From positions 11,148,485 to 11,212,484 of the forward strand of contig NC_134027.1 of the NCBI RefSeq assembly GCF_964204645.1: 64,000 nucleotides of DNA, written 5' to 3'. This document shows, one piece after another, positions 19,501-30,569 of the stretch. Numbering within the stretch: position 1 is the stretch's first letter; the number at the start of each line of letters is the position of its first letter. Position numbers and translations under genes: made by a program. Source of the stretch: Tubulanus polymorphus. Its lineage: Eukaryota > Nemertea > Palaeonemertea > Tubulaniformes > Tubulanidae. The notes beneath the pieces are model-generated. The model did not search any database, was not told the DNA's origin, and saw nothing but the letters and a program-made list of their open reading frames with translations.

Positions 19501-22500
19501 CGCTCATTTTTGAAACAAAGGTTTTGATTGAATTTCACTTAGCTCTACAGTCCCTTGCGTGATAAACTTTATTCATATATCATTTCAAAGGAAATAGAAT
19601 ATGCAGACTTTTTGTTGATGATTATCAGGTTTTTCGATCCTGTTATAGCTATATTCACACAGTCATACAGTCATAGAAAACGAGATTGTCAACAGAAGTT
19701 CAAAATTGATAGATTTCGTATTTTTTCATAGAGGCCCAACTGGTTCTGAAAAAGCTGATGAAGCTCAGTTCGATTAGTTACACGGAACAGAATGCACTGA
19801 CCAGCGCTCTGACTTTACCTTCATCGAGCGTACTGATTAGCTATATAGCTGATCGTCTGATCAAAATCAAAGCTGATGCCGTTATATTCTTTCTGAAACC
19901 CGAATTTCGATGGAGCTCTCTTTACCACGTAAGTCGAGTCTTTGCTGCGAAAAGGTATCATGTCAAATAACCATTGGTGAAACACTATTCCGTGTCGTAA
20001 CGATATATAGAGAGTCCCACACTAAAAAAGCGAGAAAGATGAAGTCCGAAAAGTTACACATTAGTTTGAAGGAAACTTTTCGGACTTCATCTTTCTCGAT
20101 TTATTAGTGTGTGATTCTCTGTCTGATATCTCCCCCGAAAACCTATTTCAGCCAAAAAAGCCTAGAATAGTCAGAAATTAGTTTGATCCTTGCGATGAAT
20201 CGGTATTAGTTTTAACTTAAACCCGACCGTAAGTCAACTATTAGTTATTCCGGTAAGCCCATGAGCCAGTTGCACAGTTAATCGATTAAATCCACAAATC
20301 AAAAAATAATCCCTATTTCAAGGTCAAAAACATACGACCGATCAGTATAAAAAGAAGTGCTTCTAATGACCAAGGACTTCAGGCCAAACTTTTGAACATT
20401 TTTGGACTTAAGTTTAACTATGCAACTGAGCCCCTGGCTGATGTAAATCAAAACTGGTCTATAGGACTCATCGCCAAATCTAAAATTAGGTTGATACAGT
20501 CAAACCACGTTTAAAAGAAACGGCTGATAGACATTTTCCCATCGTCTTATTTTGACAGCTTTCATCGAAATTTCCCGAAAATTCAAGGAGTCCTCTGTGG
20601 ATATGCGGCAACTCGGTATGTGGGAAAAATTAGAAAATAGTTCATCATCATCATCATCATCTCTTTTTCGATAAACCAAAATTATTTCTTTCTCGAAAAG
20701 CAAGCGCTGATGACGACGCCGGACTCCGAACGGTCGTATCTTCAAAAGTCGTCGTTTCCCGTGATCGCGTTCGACTTATCCGAGCCCAGTTTATTGTGGA
20801 AGTTCGACGGAAATAAACGACTTTCTAGCGTCGAATCGAAAACAGCAGTTGCCGTTCTCCTGCCGGCTTTATCTTCATTCGCGGTGCAAAACTTCACGAA
20901 ATTACATCTCTCCCAACATCTAAAGAAGGTTGGTGGCGGTAAATCGTATAGAACCGTGGATTCGAAAATCTCTGATGGTTGATTCGGGATATCTATAAAA
21001 GAAATCAAATGGAACTTATCAGGCCTGCGACGAGCTTTTCTGAGGGGCAGTTCTATATCAAGAAAAAGGGCACTACTTTACCGAGAAAAGGGGCACTTTC
21101 CTATTAAAAAAGAACACATCTTGAATAATGAAGTGCCTGGGTACCTGGATAAATCATTTGAGAATGGATTTACTGCCCATTTAAAAAAAAAACCATAAAC
21201 ATTGTATCCAAATTTCGCAAAATCTTGACCCCAATTTTCTTGACACTGACTTTGAAGGGCACTTTTAGGGTGTTCGTTCGCTACCCCCGAACCCCCACTC
21301 GGTACGGACCTGTTTATATATTCATAGGCTATAAGTAATATTCAATTTCAATTGCAATTTCAATTTCAATTTATTCATCATAAACCAAAAGTACAAGATT
21401 GTGAATGAAGAAAAACAACAACAACAACAAACAAAAAACAAAAAAACAAAAACGATGCACAATAAAACAATAAAGGAGAGAGAGAATTATGATAATATAT
21501 TCATGATCTCTTGATTAATGAGTTTTCTTTTGCTATCTTCATCATTTCAAAGGTGACATTACCGCAGAGCGACATAGCCGGTAAAATCGGCTTCAACAAT
21601 TTCGGAATTCGCGATACATTCGCAATTCGAATTATAGACGCAACAAAACTGAAACAGGTTCGTGTAGAGGCACGTTCGCCGCCGAAAAACCTCAGAAAAG
21701 ATGTGGAATTTACTTGATTTTTTTTGCAGAATTAATAGGTGTATATTTGATTACAATGACTATTTTCTAGATATCTGAATGGAATACAGAAGTTGGTCCG
21801 TCGTACGCTAGCTTGATTGGTGTCGATCCAAATACCATACTAAAAGTTGCTATTGTGTTGGTAAGGCTAAAAATTGAAAAAATCGCATGTTTTTTTTAAA
21901 TCTTAAAATAGGGATTGACCCTGTCATTTATCTAATTGGTAGATTTCTTTTGATTTGATTTGATTTGAAATGATTGTTGTCCCTTACAAACCAACCACAC
22001 CTGCCCGGAACGGAACAGGGAGTTTGATTTTGAAATTGGAAATCGAAGTGCTGATATAGTTGGGTGATCAGAGCTACAACATTTTTTGAATAAATAGAAA
22101 TAGATAATTGGAAGCGCATGTTACCGATGTGGGATATCTGGGGCCCGTTGCTAAAAAGTTGGTTTAAGATAACCGATCGATAAATACCATCGCAACAATT
22201 GAGAATTCATTGTTACTATGTCATTTCCCCCATTGGTTAACTCTATCCAACTTTTGAGCCACCAGCCCCATAGTTGTTTAGTGCAAAAGAAATAAACTTT
22301 GCAATTCTGGTAAAAAATTTTTCTTTTGTAGGATAAGCCATTCGCTTTTACACGCGAAGGAGCGTTGCCAGTTGGAAACGGAAGGTTTTCCGGACTTGTT
22401 GTCGACATCTTCGAGAAAATCGTCGAATTTGTGAAATCAAAATACAACGTGCGAATACATTACCATTTCATACCGACTACTACGTACGGTAAACAACTAA

Positions 22501-25500
22501 CCAACGGAAAGTGGTCCGGAGCGATCGGACAATTGTCCAGTGGGGTTAGTATAATACGATTGAATATGCATATACGGGTGGCTGATTTAGGGCCGTGTAA
22601 AAAAAAAATCACACACGTTACAATTTTCTTTTACAAACGCCTGAAGCACGTTGTAACACGAAATCGAACGAAAATTACCCACGTTAAAACAAAAAATTAC
22701 CGCGATAAATTGACTCTTTTTCTGACTCGAGTCAGCCAGCATGCTATCTCTTTACAGTTTAACATTTATTGGTGCACACCATTATGGCTGCCTCATTAAT
22801 TCCATATGAAATCGATAATCAGATTTCCCACTCGTGATTGGATCTAGATTTTTTAACTGATGAAGTAGTTAGACATAATATCTTCATATTCATATTGCCT
22901 TTTAGAAAATGAATATATTTTGCTACTATTGATTGGAAACTGATTTCTAACTCATAGAGGCATTACGATACTATCAAGATACCAGCTTCCTAAATTGTCC
23001 ATGATGTCATCAGTTTGCCCAGTGATTTGAATCAAAACGCTTGATTTTTTCATTAAGACCCTTCCGTACTGCCTTCAAATCCGGAATCATAAAATCACCT
23101 ACTAGTGATTCGACCTTTCCGCAGCAATGTCTTCTGATAGACAACATCATTAGCGGGTTATTTGATCGCCACATAGGACATTTGTGAGGGCATTCATATT
23201 CTATGGAAGTACGTATTAAAAAAAACTCCATTCATAATTTTCAGACCGCTGATATCGCCATCGGGGGTATTTTGAAAACAGTGGATCGCTCTATCGCGGT
23301 TGACTTCACGACTGGATTTACGACTGATAGTCTAGCTTTGCTGTATCGACCTAAGACAATGTTGAGAGGACTGTTCTTTTTGCTGCGACCGTTTCATTAT
23401 TACGTATGGCTATTGATACTGGCTAGTATTTGGGTCGGCGGAATGTGGATATTCATTTTATTCAAATGCGACCCCATGCACCATGACGTCACACACGATA
23501 AGAGACTGACTATGAAGCAGAGTTTATGGTATTCGGTCAGCACGACCTTCCTCTTCAGTCAGCCGTTTCAGCCGCAAATGTTCTCCATAAAATCATTCGC
23601 CGCGTTGCTGATGGTTTTCGCTTTTCTGCTTTTCGTCATATATTTGTCGAATCTAACGGCTCTGTTGTCCGCGCCACCTACTTTGCAAACACGCGTAAGA
23701 AATCTGCAAGATTTATTGTCTCAAACCTATTACAATTACGGCTACATTAGAGATACCGCTACCGAAGAGTTGTTCGTAACGTCGCACGAGCAGACTCTGT
23801 CTCAGCTTCAACGACGTATTTCAGACGTCGAATCGACCTTTTCGAAGAGTAAAATGGCTCGCGATAAAGTAATAAATGAACAGTTCGTTTGTATTGGAAG
23901 CGCTTACAAACTGGGCCACATCGCAGGTACGTTTTCTCAGACCATACGCGTTCGCTTGTTGGCATACACATCTTAAAAGAAATGTATTTTTGGTCTAAAT
24001 CATATATATTCATTTTAGGTAATTTTGGAAATTGCTCGTTGCGGGTGGTGCCCACTGATATAATCCTTGGAGAATTAGCTTTTGCCCTGCAGTCGGGACT
24101 GTCTCATAAAACGGTCATCGACGAATCTTTAAATCATCTTCGATCTACCGGACAGATACAGGATCTTATAGAATAGTAAGTTGATTTGAAAAGGGAAAAA
24201 TTCGTCATTAACTAAAGTAAGAAATTTTACGGACGAGTACCGGAGGTGACGTGATGAAATTGGTTGGAACGAAATGACGTTTTCGTTCGATTGAAATTGT
24301 TTTTGTGGGAACGAAACGAAATAATTATTTTTTTCGTGGGAAAGAAAATGTGTTACATGGCGAAAAATATTGTTTTGAACTAAAAAATGTGGGTTAGGGT
24401 CAGAGGTAGAGTTTTGGGGGTTCTTGGCCATTAATAATACACCTAAATAAGGCAGAGACACCCCCACGTTTCGTTCCCACGGAAAACTCTCCGTTCGAAC
24501 GAAAAGATTATTTCGTGCCTACGAATTTTTCACCATGTCACCTCCGGGGCTCCGTAAAATTTTGATCACTCGAATACAGAATGATTGTATTATTTACAGT
24601 TGGTTTACATACTCAAATAACTGCTCAACCTCCGGATCGGGATGTGATGGCGAGATTCCACCGGCAAGTCTTACCCTGACAGAAATTGCCGGGCCTTGCA
24701 TCATCCTAGCTGCTGGAGTAGTTATATCTTTCATATGTCTGGCTGTTAAATCGATACACACTTGTCACGTCAGGCAAAAAAATAATTATACCGCCAATGT
24801 AAGTATGGAAATTGAAATAACTATTGTTCTAACAGCTACCTGTTAGCCTGGTTCATTGGGTTTAGAGTGTCCGCGAGTTAAGAAAAAGATGTTTTGTTGG
24901 ATGTATAATAAATCCAAAATTTATGGCATCCTCAAAACTATGACGAGAAAAAAGAATTTGGAATTTTTTAGGGTTTATTCTCACAAAAAAAATAATCTCT
25001 AATTTCCCTTCCGAGGAAGAAACGCGCAAAATATTTTCACCCGCGAAAAAAAGCCTGTCAAGAATATCCCGGAATCATATTCTCATGTTTGGTTGCAAGG
25101 ATGCCACAAATGTGGGTTTATGCAAAAAAAACCTTTCACTTTGATTTTCAATGGCTTGCAAAAATGTGAAAGATAATTTGCGCAAAAATACAAATCGGAA
25201 GTTAACCATCTGTGAGAAATAAAAGCCTGCAGAAATTTCCAAATTTTCTTTTTATCATGCCCTGTATTAAATATGCACACCTAGAACGTGTAAGAGATAG
25301 AAAGATATTTTTCTAAAATCTCCTGCACTTGAATTTTTGAAAAAAAATTGAATTATCCTTAAAACCGTACAAGAATATGAAGGAAAATACGAATTCAAGT
25401 AATTCTGTTGGAAATTTTGTCTAAGAGTAGAATATATTTTGGGGGTTTACTGGGAACTTGTTTTCAACTAATATATACGATTTAGTGACAAAATACCAAA

Positions 25501-26182
25501 GGTCATAAGTCAAGTGGGTAGCTGTCACCTTCGTATAAACCCCGGGTTCGAGTTTGTGCCTCGCCTCAATTAGTCACGCTATAATGCAGTATAAAATAAG
25601 GCGATTATCTCAGATTAAAGGGTCTATTGACCATTTGCTGACAAGGGAACCAGACAAACATTTTTGTTTTTTTTTTGTTGTCTTAGGGTCTACAGGTGCG
25701 GCAAAGAGTCGACTCGTATAGAAAACGACAATCAAATGAAGGAGTTCAGCTGAAGTATATAAGCGAAGAAAACTCAATCGGTAAAGTGCACTGTCTTACT
25801 GACTGTCTTAACGTTTAGAATACGACAACAAACTACACGTCAAAACATTCTTATAGTAATTGAACGTGTTGCCAGAAAGGCGGATGTGTAAATAAGTGTT
25901 TCTAAATAGACCGGTTCAATAAATTCATTGAACCTTAACTCATTTTTATACGGCATTTCGCTACGGCATTACGGCATTTCGCTATCTGTATAGAATTTCT
26001 CGTTCAAAAACAAACTCGACGTGTTCGCGCGGGACTGGTTTTTTATTTTGAAATATCGGTTCTGTATTGTGAATTTTTCAGATTTAGATGCGGAAATCAT
26101 GACCGAGACTACAGCAACAACAAATGAACGTCCGGTTTCTATTCACGAACAAAGCAGCGCTAAACCTATTGCAAAATTCTAA
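16525..26182 (+). CDS. Divergent ionotropic glutamate receptor-like subunit
   Basis: Thirteen exons: 16525-16684, 17590-17742, 18820-19092, 19732-19928, 20701-20928, 21553-21657, 21771-21860, 22332-22544, 23245-23926, 24019-24175, 24600-24798, 25687-25780 and 26082-26182 (TAA). All have GT-AG borders and compatible phases; the total is 883 aa. The order is signal peptide (MIAVWIFCAMLFVPASNS, residues ~21-38), amino-terminal periplasmic-binding-like domain (~40-390), S1 (~398-515), M1 (~524-546), pore loop (~565-585), M3 (~591-614), S2 (~620-755), M4 (~784-806) and a short cytoplasmic tail. Arg488 aligns with the conserved S1 arginine that binds ligand carboxylate. The M3 gate reads YLSNLTALLS instead of SYTANLAAF, the Q/R/N site is hydrophobic, and the usual S2 acidic ligand residue is not obvious (see findings). 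Upstream ATGs at 16531 and 16585 are alternative starts. An AATAAA lies at 26252. It is probably a lineage-specific receptor; its ligand cannot be inferred. Confidence 0.92.
16826..17308. repeat. Tandemly internal-repeated element, family G, copy 1
   Basis: GC-richer sequence in receptor intron 1. Two related ~200-bp halves each contain 'gagccaaattt', 'aattgcaactg', 'atttcgctttg' (or 'cttcgctttg') and 'cgcgctctcta'. Termini approximate cgcgaccgcacgagcgcaac and its inverse near 17295 (gtgatcgcggca). Related pieces occur at 54668-54845 and 46195-46262. Open frames here on both strands are by-products of the base composition. Confidence 0.6.
17889..18113. repeat. Palindromic MITE, family A, complete copy
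   Basis: A 225-bp element with 20-bp inverted termini (tatggtggctgattcgggcc). Inside are a second inverted pair (cacattggcccgtttttt against aaaaacgggccaatgtg) and two copies of a ctcgcgcgag palindrome. The sequence ggtaat sits directly outside both ends, a possible target-site duplication. It lies in receptor intron 2. Solo ends or diverged copies occur at 16465-16484, 22571-22743, 33787-33808 and 37213-37235. Confidence 0.8.
20011..20120. repeat. Near-perfect foldback MITE, 'CCCACA' family
   Basis: Two ~45-bp arms (agagtcccacactaaaaaag... and its inverse) enclose an 18-bp spacer. The block gagaaagatgaagtccgaaaa (21 bp) is exactly inverted on the other side. It lies in receptor intron 4. Its termini resemble the longer element at 56853-57141. 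A hairpin transcript of this size would be perfectly paired over most of its length. Confidence 0.8.
20256..20435. repeat. Palindromic MITE, family C, copy 2
   Basis: Starts gcccatgagccagttgcacag and ends ctatgcaactgagcccc, with imperfect inverted termini. Internal 'tggactta' blocks match the element at 5215-5340. Non-coding, receptor intron 4. Confidence 0.5.
21901..22046. repeat. Dispersed repeat (SINE-like family H), copy 1
   Basis: Contains aatagggattgaccctgt followed about 70 bp later by cccttacaaaccaaccacac and ctgcccggaacggaacaggg. The same ordered blocks recur at 37364-37502 and 40793-40911, and a reversed fragment lies at 53500-53527. Copies are similar along their length without obvious inverted termini, which suggests a SINE or retro-derived repeat. 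The class is not certain. Confidence 0.6.
22140..22269. repeat. Palindromic MITE, family B, copy 2
   Basis: Left end ggggcccgttgctaaaaagttgg and right end ccaacttttgagccaccagcccc form imperfect inverted termini. Internal 'gataaccgatcga' and 'ggttaactc' match the other family B copies. It sits just upstream of the receptor exon at 22332. Confidence 0.7.
22571..22743. repeat. MITE, family A, diverged copy
   Basis: The left end tatacgggtggctgatttagg and right end ctcgagtcagccagcat are diverged forms of the family A terminus. It directly follows the receptor exon 22332-22544 and lies inside intron 8. Confidence 0.5.
24222..24563. repeat. Foldback MITE abutting an exon
   Basis: Inverted ends aaattttacggacgagtac...ggaggtgacgtgatgaaa and tttttcaccatgtcacctcc...gtaaaattt enclose several 'gaacgaaa' repeats that are themselves inverted (ttcgttcgaacg). 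The right end lies only 37 bp upstream of the receptor exon at 24600, so the element provides part of the branch-point region of that intron. Confidence 0.75.
25497..25580 (+). repeat. tRNA-like SINE head (weak)
   Basis: The sequence aagtgggtagctgtcac followed by ccccgggttcgagtttgtg resembles A-box and B-box promoter elements spaced as in a tRNA. The acceptor stem does not pair, so it is not a functional tRNA. It could be the 5' head of a tRNA-derived SINE in receptor intron 11. Low confidence. Confidence 0.3.
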
Positions 26183-26318
26183 TATAATACCAATTATATA
26201 ATCGTAATTCAAGGCTGAAATACAGAAGGTTAAAAATGAGTAACACTACGCAATAAACAGAAAGCACTCATGAACGAATAGCTAGAAACGGATTCGACTT
26301 GAGTTTGATGTAAAAGTA

Positions 26319-26829
26319 CAGGGGCGGATATGAAGATGGTAAGGCGGGGTCCAAGAGAAAAGTAAAGACTATAGTTATTGAATGAACGCTCTAATCCGCG
26401 TACGCTGAAGATAATTGAAGAAATCCCACAATTCGAATTTTGTGTATTATCTTGAAACCACAACGCTTCGGCGGTTGACTGACAGCCATTATCAGGTGGA
26501 ATGACCAGAAATACAAGGGGAAATACAAATGGTGGCTGTTTAGTTAACAGCCGAAACGTTGTGGTTCCAAAATAATATATTTCATCAAATAAAATTCGAA
26601 TTGTGGGATTTCTTCAATTGAAAAGAAAAGACATTTCTCGAATAAAGCAGCAATGTCAAAGGTCACTAGTTGGGTCGCACTTCCGTGTTAAGATATATTT
26701 CAAGAAATACATTCTCAAAGATGCAGATTCCAAGGGGATGAGTGTCAAATTTATAGGCTTCAAAGGGGAACCTTTGAGGGAGGCAGGGGTCCGGAACCCC
26801 GCCGAGACCACTCCCTAAATCCACCCCTG
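26319..26829. mobile_element. hAT-like non-autonomous element, family E, with nested MITE
   Basis: The outer ends caggggcggatatgaag and ctaaatccacccctg are inverted. A palindromic element (26413-26619) interrupts it. Similar CAGGGGCGGATcCA-type ends bound elements at 40317-40781, 53830-53998 and 63006-63259. No transposase frame is present. It lies between the receptor gene and the SLC10 gene. Confidence 0.6.
26413..26619. repeat. MITE with 29-bp perfect inverted termini, nested
   Basis: The ends aattgaagaaatcccacaat...tttt are exactly inverted over about 29 bp, with further internal inverted blocks (gaaaccacaacgcttcgg against cagccgaaacgttgtggttc). It is nested in the element 26319-26829. 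Its terminal 'aatcccacaat' motif is shared with 56853-57141. Confidence 0.85.
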
Positions 26830-27252
26830 AAGAAAGCTCATTCCATAAAATAACACTATAAGCTTTATATCATGTCTCTATCGTAACCCGTTTTGTTTTC
26901 GAAATAGACAAATCATGTATATACAACAAAAGCTTGGTTTTGGTTTCATATTGTTACTTTATTGTAATAAACTAAAAATATAGTATGTATGATTCGCGAT
27001 ACCGTTTTCTAAGTATATCATTCGAATGAAAATAAATTTGCAAAAATGAATGTCCTAGTTATAGTTTATTTTCGGAACGCTCTATACTGACTTGAAAAGA
27101 CAACAAGCGTATAGTATAATTCGAATACAACTGAAAGCACGTGAGTTAAAATGTGGGATCCGACATATGAATGGACTAATGATGTTCTTGGGACGTCACT
27201 GTTACTAGGCTGACTTACAATTGCCACCTGCCGGATTATTTTCGGTATAGAC

Positions 27253-27270
27253 CTATATATATATATATAT
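27253..27270. repeat. (AT)n tract upstream of SLC10 gene
   Basis: An uninterrupted TA dinucleotide run about 170 bp 5' of the start codon. It could include or mimic a TATA box, but no initiator can be placed from sequence alone. Confidence 0.7.
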
Positions 27271-27441
27271 ACGATTAGGTGCGAGATTTTGTTGACATAT
27301 TACTCAAATGCTATTCTGTACGTATAATTAGAGCCGTATTGGTAACAGCGACAGCAAGTCGCACTCAATTCACACTCTCAACCTTTGATATGAGAAATTA
27401 CTGATTGCGATTTTGTTTCGAGAACTGTGTCAGAGGAGAAA

Positions 27442-30344
27442 ATGGTTCGGATAATTCACGACGCGAAAATGGTCGGAAAATTGTTATTATTTTCAGTACT
27501 ATGGTTTGGAGTTTCCGGTAAAAACGTAGTACCGTACAATTTTACTAGCGATGTTTTATTCCCGCTATATTTGAATTTCGAACCGCCGGCCGTTGGAAAT
27601 TTATCGATGTGGGATGGTGTCGAATCGATTCGAGTGGAATATAAGTTCGATAGTCCGCAGACGGCGACTCGATGGATGGTGAAGATTGTATCAGACGATA
27701 CAGATTTGACGACGTTAAAAGATAGCAATGGAACATTTTTCTTAGATCCAGTTTCGACCACGGACAATATGACAGGAGGAACATTCAATTTCTCGATCCA
27801 CGGCCACTTTCTGGGTTTTACGAAACTTAAGATTTACGTGGCGAACGATACATATTTCGCCGAAACGAATTTGAGCTACTGGCGCGAGGTAATGGAGTAC
27901 CCAGTTACAGTTATCCGGCCACAAAGAAAGGTTGACGTTGTTTTCATGGTAGCTATAGCAATATTAGTAGTTGTCGGCAATGTAATGATGGGATCGAAAA
28001 TTGATTTAACAATCGTGAAGGACGTTCTCAGAAGACCATATTCCCCGATTATTGGCTTCTGCACACAATTCTTAATAATGCCACCGGTGAGTTTTAAGTT
28101 TTCCAATTATCGAGAACCCAGTGAGTTTTAATGAGCAATATGCACCCGAAGGGTTTGAGGTTGGTATTGTATAGGGTGTGGCCTAAAGGCGCCCGCCGCA
28201 CGAGCGTATTTTACAAGTCCGTACGCATTTAGCGCAGAATAGGCCCCACATGGCTCAGCAAAGGGAGCTATGGCAAGCATGTATTTTCATCATCCTTGTC
28301 AAATCTATTTGAACATAAGGGAATTCTTCTATGTTAAATCCTCTTATATCTATATCGAGATTGAGGGTCTTGTGAGGGGAAAACTATTTTTTTTTGAATC
28401 CCCATCCCTAAGATCCTTGGCCACACCCAGTGCAAACCTCAAACATTTCGGGTGCAAATTGCAAATCAAAACTCACTCCCAGACTATATTTTTTTGAAAA
28501 TGTCGAATGGCAATGATTCGTTTGAAAAATACTTTCATCAAAATATTCCCCATATCGGATCAGCTATCATTAATGAATTATTTGCGACATCGATATCACG
28601 ATTTCACGCGATAATCTTTTATCAAACTACCATAAACATGTTCGGAGTTTCTTATCTTTTGATATAATGCCAACGTCCACGCATATCCGCAAACAACTAC
28701 TATTGTCTTTGCCGAGTTATGTTTATAATTGCCAATTTTTCAATTCCTTTTGCGTAGTCTAATGGTAAATTTCACTGTTAATAAGTGCATTGGATGTGAA
28801 ATAAAATTGTAAGAATTACATTTTTCAAATTTCTCCACATTTTTTTTCAGCTGGCGTTTGGTCTCTCGAGAGCGTTGGGTTTGAATCCGAGTCAATCGAT
28901 AGGTCTTTTTGCATCAGGTTGCGCCCCTGGCGGTGGAGCCAGTAATATGTATACTTATCTCCTGAAAGGGGATCTTTCTTTGAGTATCACAATGACCTTA
29001 ATTTCGACAATAGCTTCCCTTGGTAAGTAGAGATAAGAAAACCAACTTCAAAATTTGTTGACGCCTTGAAAAGTGAACCAGTCTAGCCCTAATATATTGA
29101 TCATCCTGTCATGATTTATCAAATTTAAAATATGAGTTATGAAAAATGTTTGATTACAAAAAGAATCGCAGAAATTCACAAATGTTATTCTGAAACGCCG
29201 AATATCGATGGCGTAGTGCACATCGCCTCATACAGAACCCCTTAAAACGGGGTGTCAATATAGATATAATAATGATGTAATGTAATAATGTAACGGTACA
29301 ATAACCACACTCAAACGTGGTGCAAACGGATAATAAGATAAAAACCCACTACGTACAAAGATCTCTAGGGTGGAATGAAACGTCGTGTCTTATTTTTGAA
29401 TAGATAAATTCTCCATTTTAAGATTATTTCAATTCGAACAATATAGTGGGTTATCTTATTATTTTAATGGTTTTTACGGCGTAAACACTTTTTTAGTCGA
29501 GCTAATCATGACATGCATAAATGAGAACTAGTGAGGCTCAGTTTTTTGCGAATACATTTTATGACAACAGTTTGATCATCGTTACTTCATTTTCTACCCG
29601 TTTCTTATCGATTAAAGACTAAGGTTCTTTCATCTTCTTATTGTTTCAGGCATGATACCGCTGTGGATGTTCACGTTGGGAAACGTTGTTATACGAGAAA
29701 TACCGAATATGCAAATTCCGTACGAAAACATTTGTATAACGCTCGTATCTATCATCGCACCGGTCGGCGTGGGCGTGCTCCTGCAAAAGAAAGCTCCCAA
29801 ATTCACCAAGAAACTCGGCAAATGCATCCGTCCCTTTCTCATAATATTGATTCTGTTCATGACCACTTTCGGGTCGTGGGTAAACATGTACATCTTCAGG
29901 TTGTTCACGCCGAAAGTTCTTGTCGCCGGAATGCTACTACCCTGGACCGGTTTTGCTCTGGGCGGGCTCATACCGACGATTTTTCGCCGGCCGAAAAATC
30001 GAATACTAACCATAGCTATCGAGACCGGCATACAGAACACCGGCGTACCTATAATGTTGTTATTGTTCTCGCTGGAATCGCCGCAAGGCGACCTCGCGAT
30101 CGTAGCGCCTATAGCGCAGTCGATGTTCACGCCGCTTCCGCTGTTGTTTGCCATTGCGGTTTTCGAAACTCATAAAAGGTGTTGTAAAAAACGTAGTAAA
30201 GAAACGAAAGACGACGAAGATGAAATCCACCCAGATCTCGAGGAGGATGACGCTACTACCCAGCAATATTCAGTAGACGGACGATACATACCCGCTTATA
30301 AGGCGGTTCCGATGAAAGATATAAGTACGAACCAAATAAATTAG
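27442..30344 (+). CDS. SLC10-family sodium/organic-anion symporter (P3/SLC10A3-A5 type)
   Basis: Three exons: 27442-28086, 28851-29022 and 29650-30344 (TAG); 503 aa. A signal peptide (VGKLLLFSVLWFGVSG) is followed by a ~130-residue extracellular region with several N-x-S/T sites, then a multi-pass membrane domain. This is the architecture of SLC10A3/A5-like proteins rather than the shorter NTCP/ASBT. The diagnostic SLC10 motif GCAPGGGASNMYTYLLKGD matches the CPGG...SN...KGD signature, and ETGIQNTGVP matches the E-T-G-x-Q-N sodium-site motif. The C-terminal tail is charged (KETKDDEDEIHPDLEEDD). The start ATG at 27442 is the first in frame; a second at 27469 sits closer to the hydrophobic core. 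Substrates of the P3-type branch are poorly known, so bile-acid transport should not be assumed. It converges with the GPCR gene, with 225 bp between stop codons. AATAAA overlaps the stop region. Confidence 0.94.
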
Positions 30345-30569
30345 CGTGTAAAAAGGTAGTAGATATTGCTAACGTTTGTGAGAATTCTAATGTCGTAAAT
30401 ATATGTAGTATATGTGATGGAAAAATCTTGTGAATTTTATTTTGATTGTTTTAATGAACAAACAATATACTCGTGCTTAATATTTCGTGCATGTTTCGTT
30501 CACTTTTTTCACGGTTTTCGTCACGCCGCGTAATATCGTTATTTCTACTCGTGTCAGAATCACAATTCA

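Larger units (their letters stand above)
26183..27441. other. Receptor-SLC10 spacer
   Basis: Holds the receptor poly(A) signal (AATAAA at 26252), the nested transposon pair described separately, and an (AT)n tract at 27253-27270 about 170 bp upstream of the SLC10 start. No other gene is visible. Confidence 0.7.

Noticed and set aside
25497-25580. Possible functional tRNA gene
   Set aside because: A- and B-box-like motifs are present but acceptor and anticodon stems do not pair; kept only as a weak SINE head.
29630-30154. 174-aa minus-strand frame opposite the last SLC10 exon
   Set aside because: Shadow frame; the plus strand carries the clear SLC10 membrane domain.
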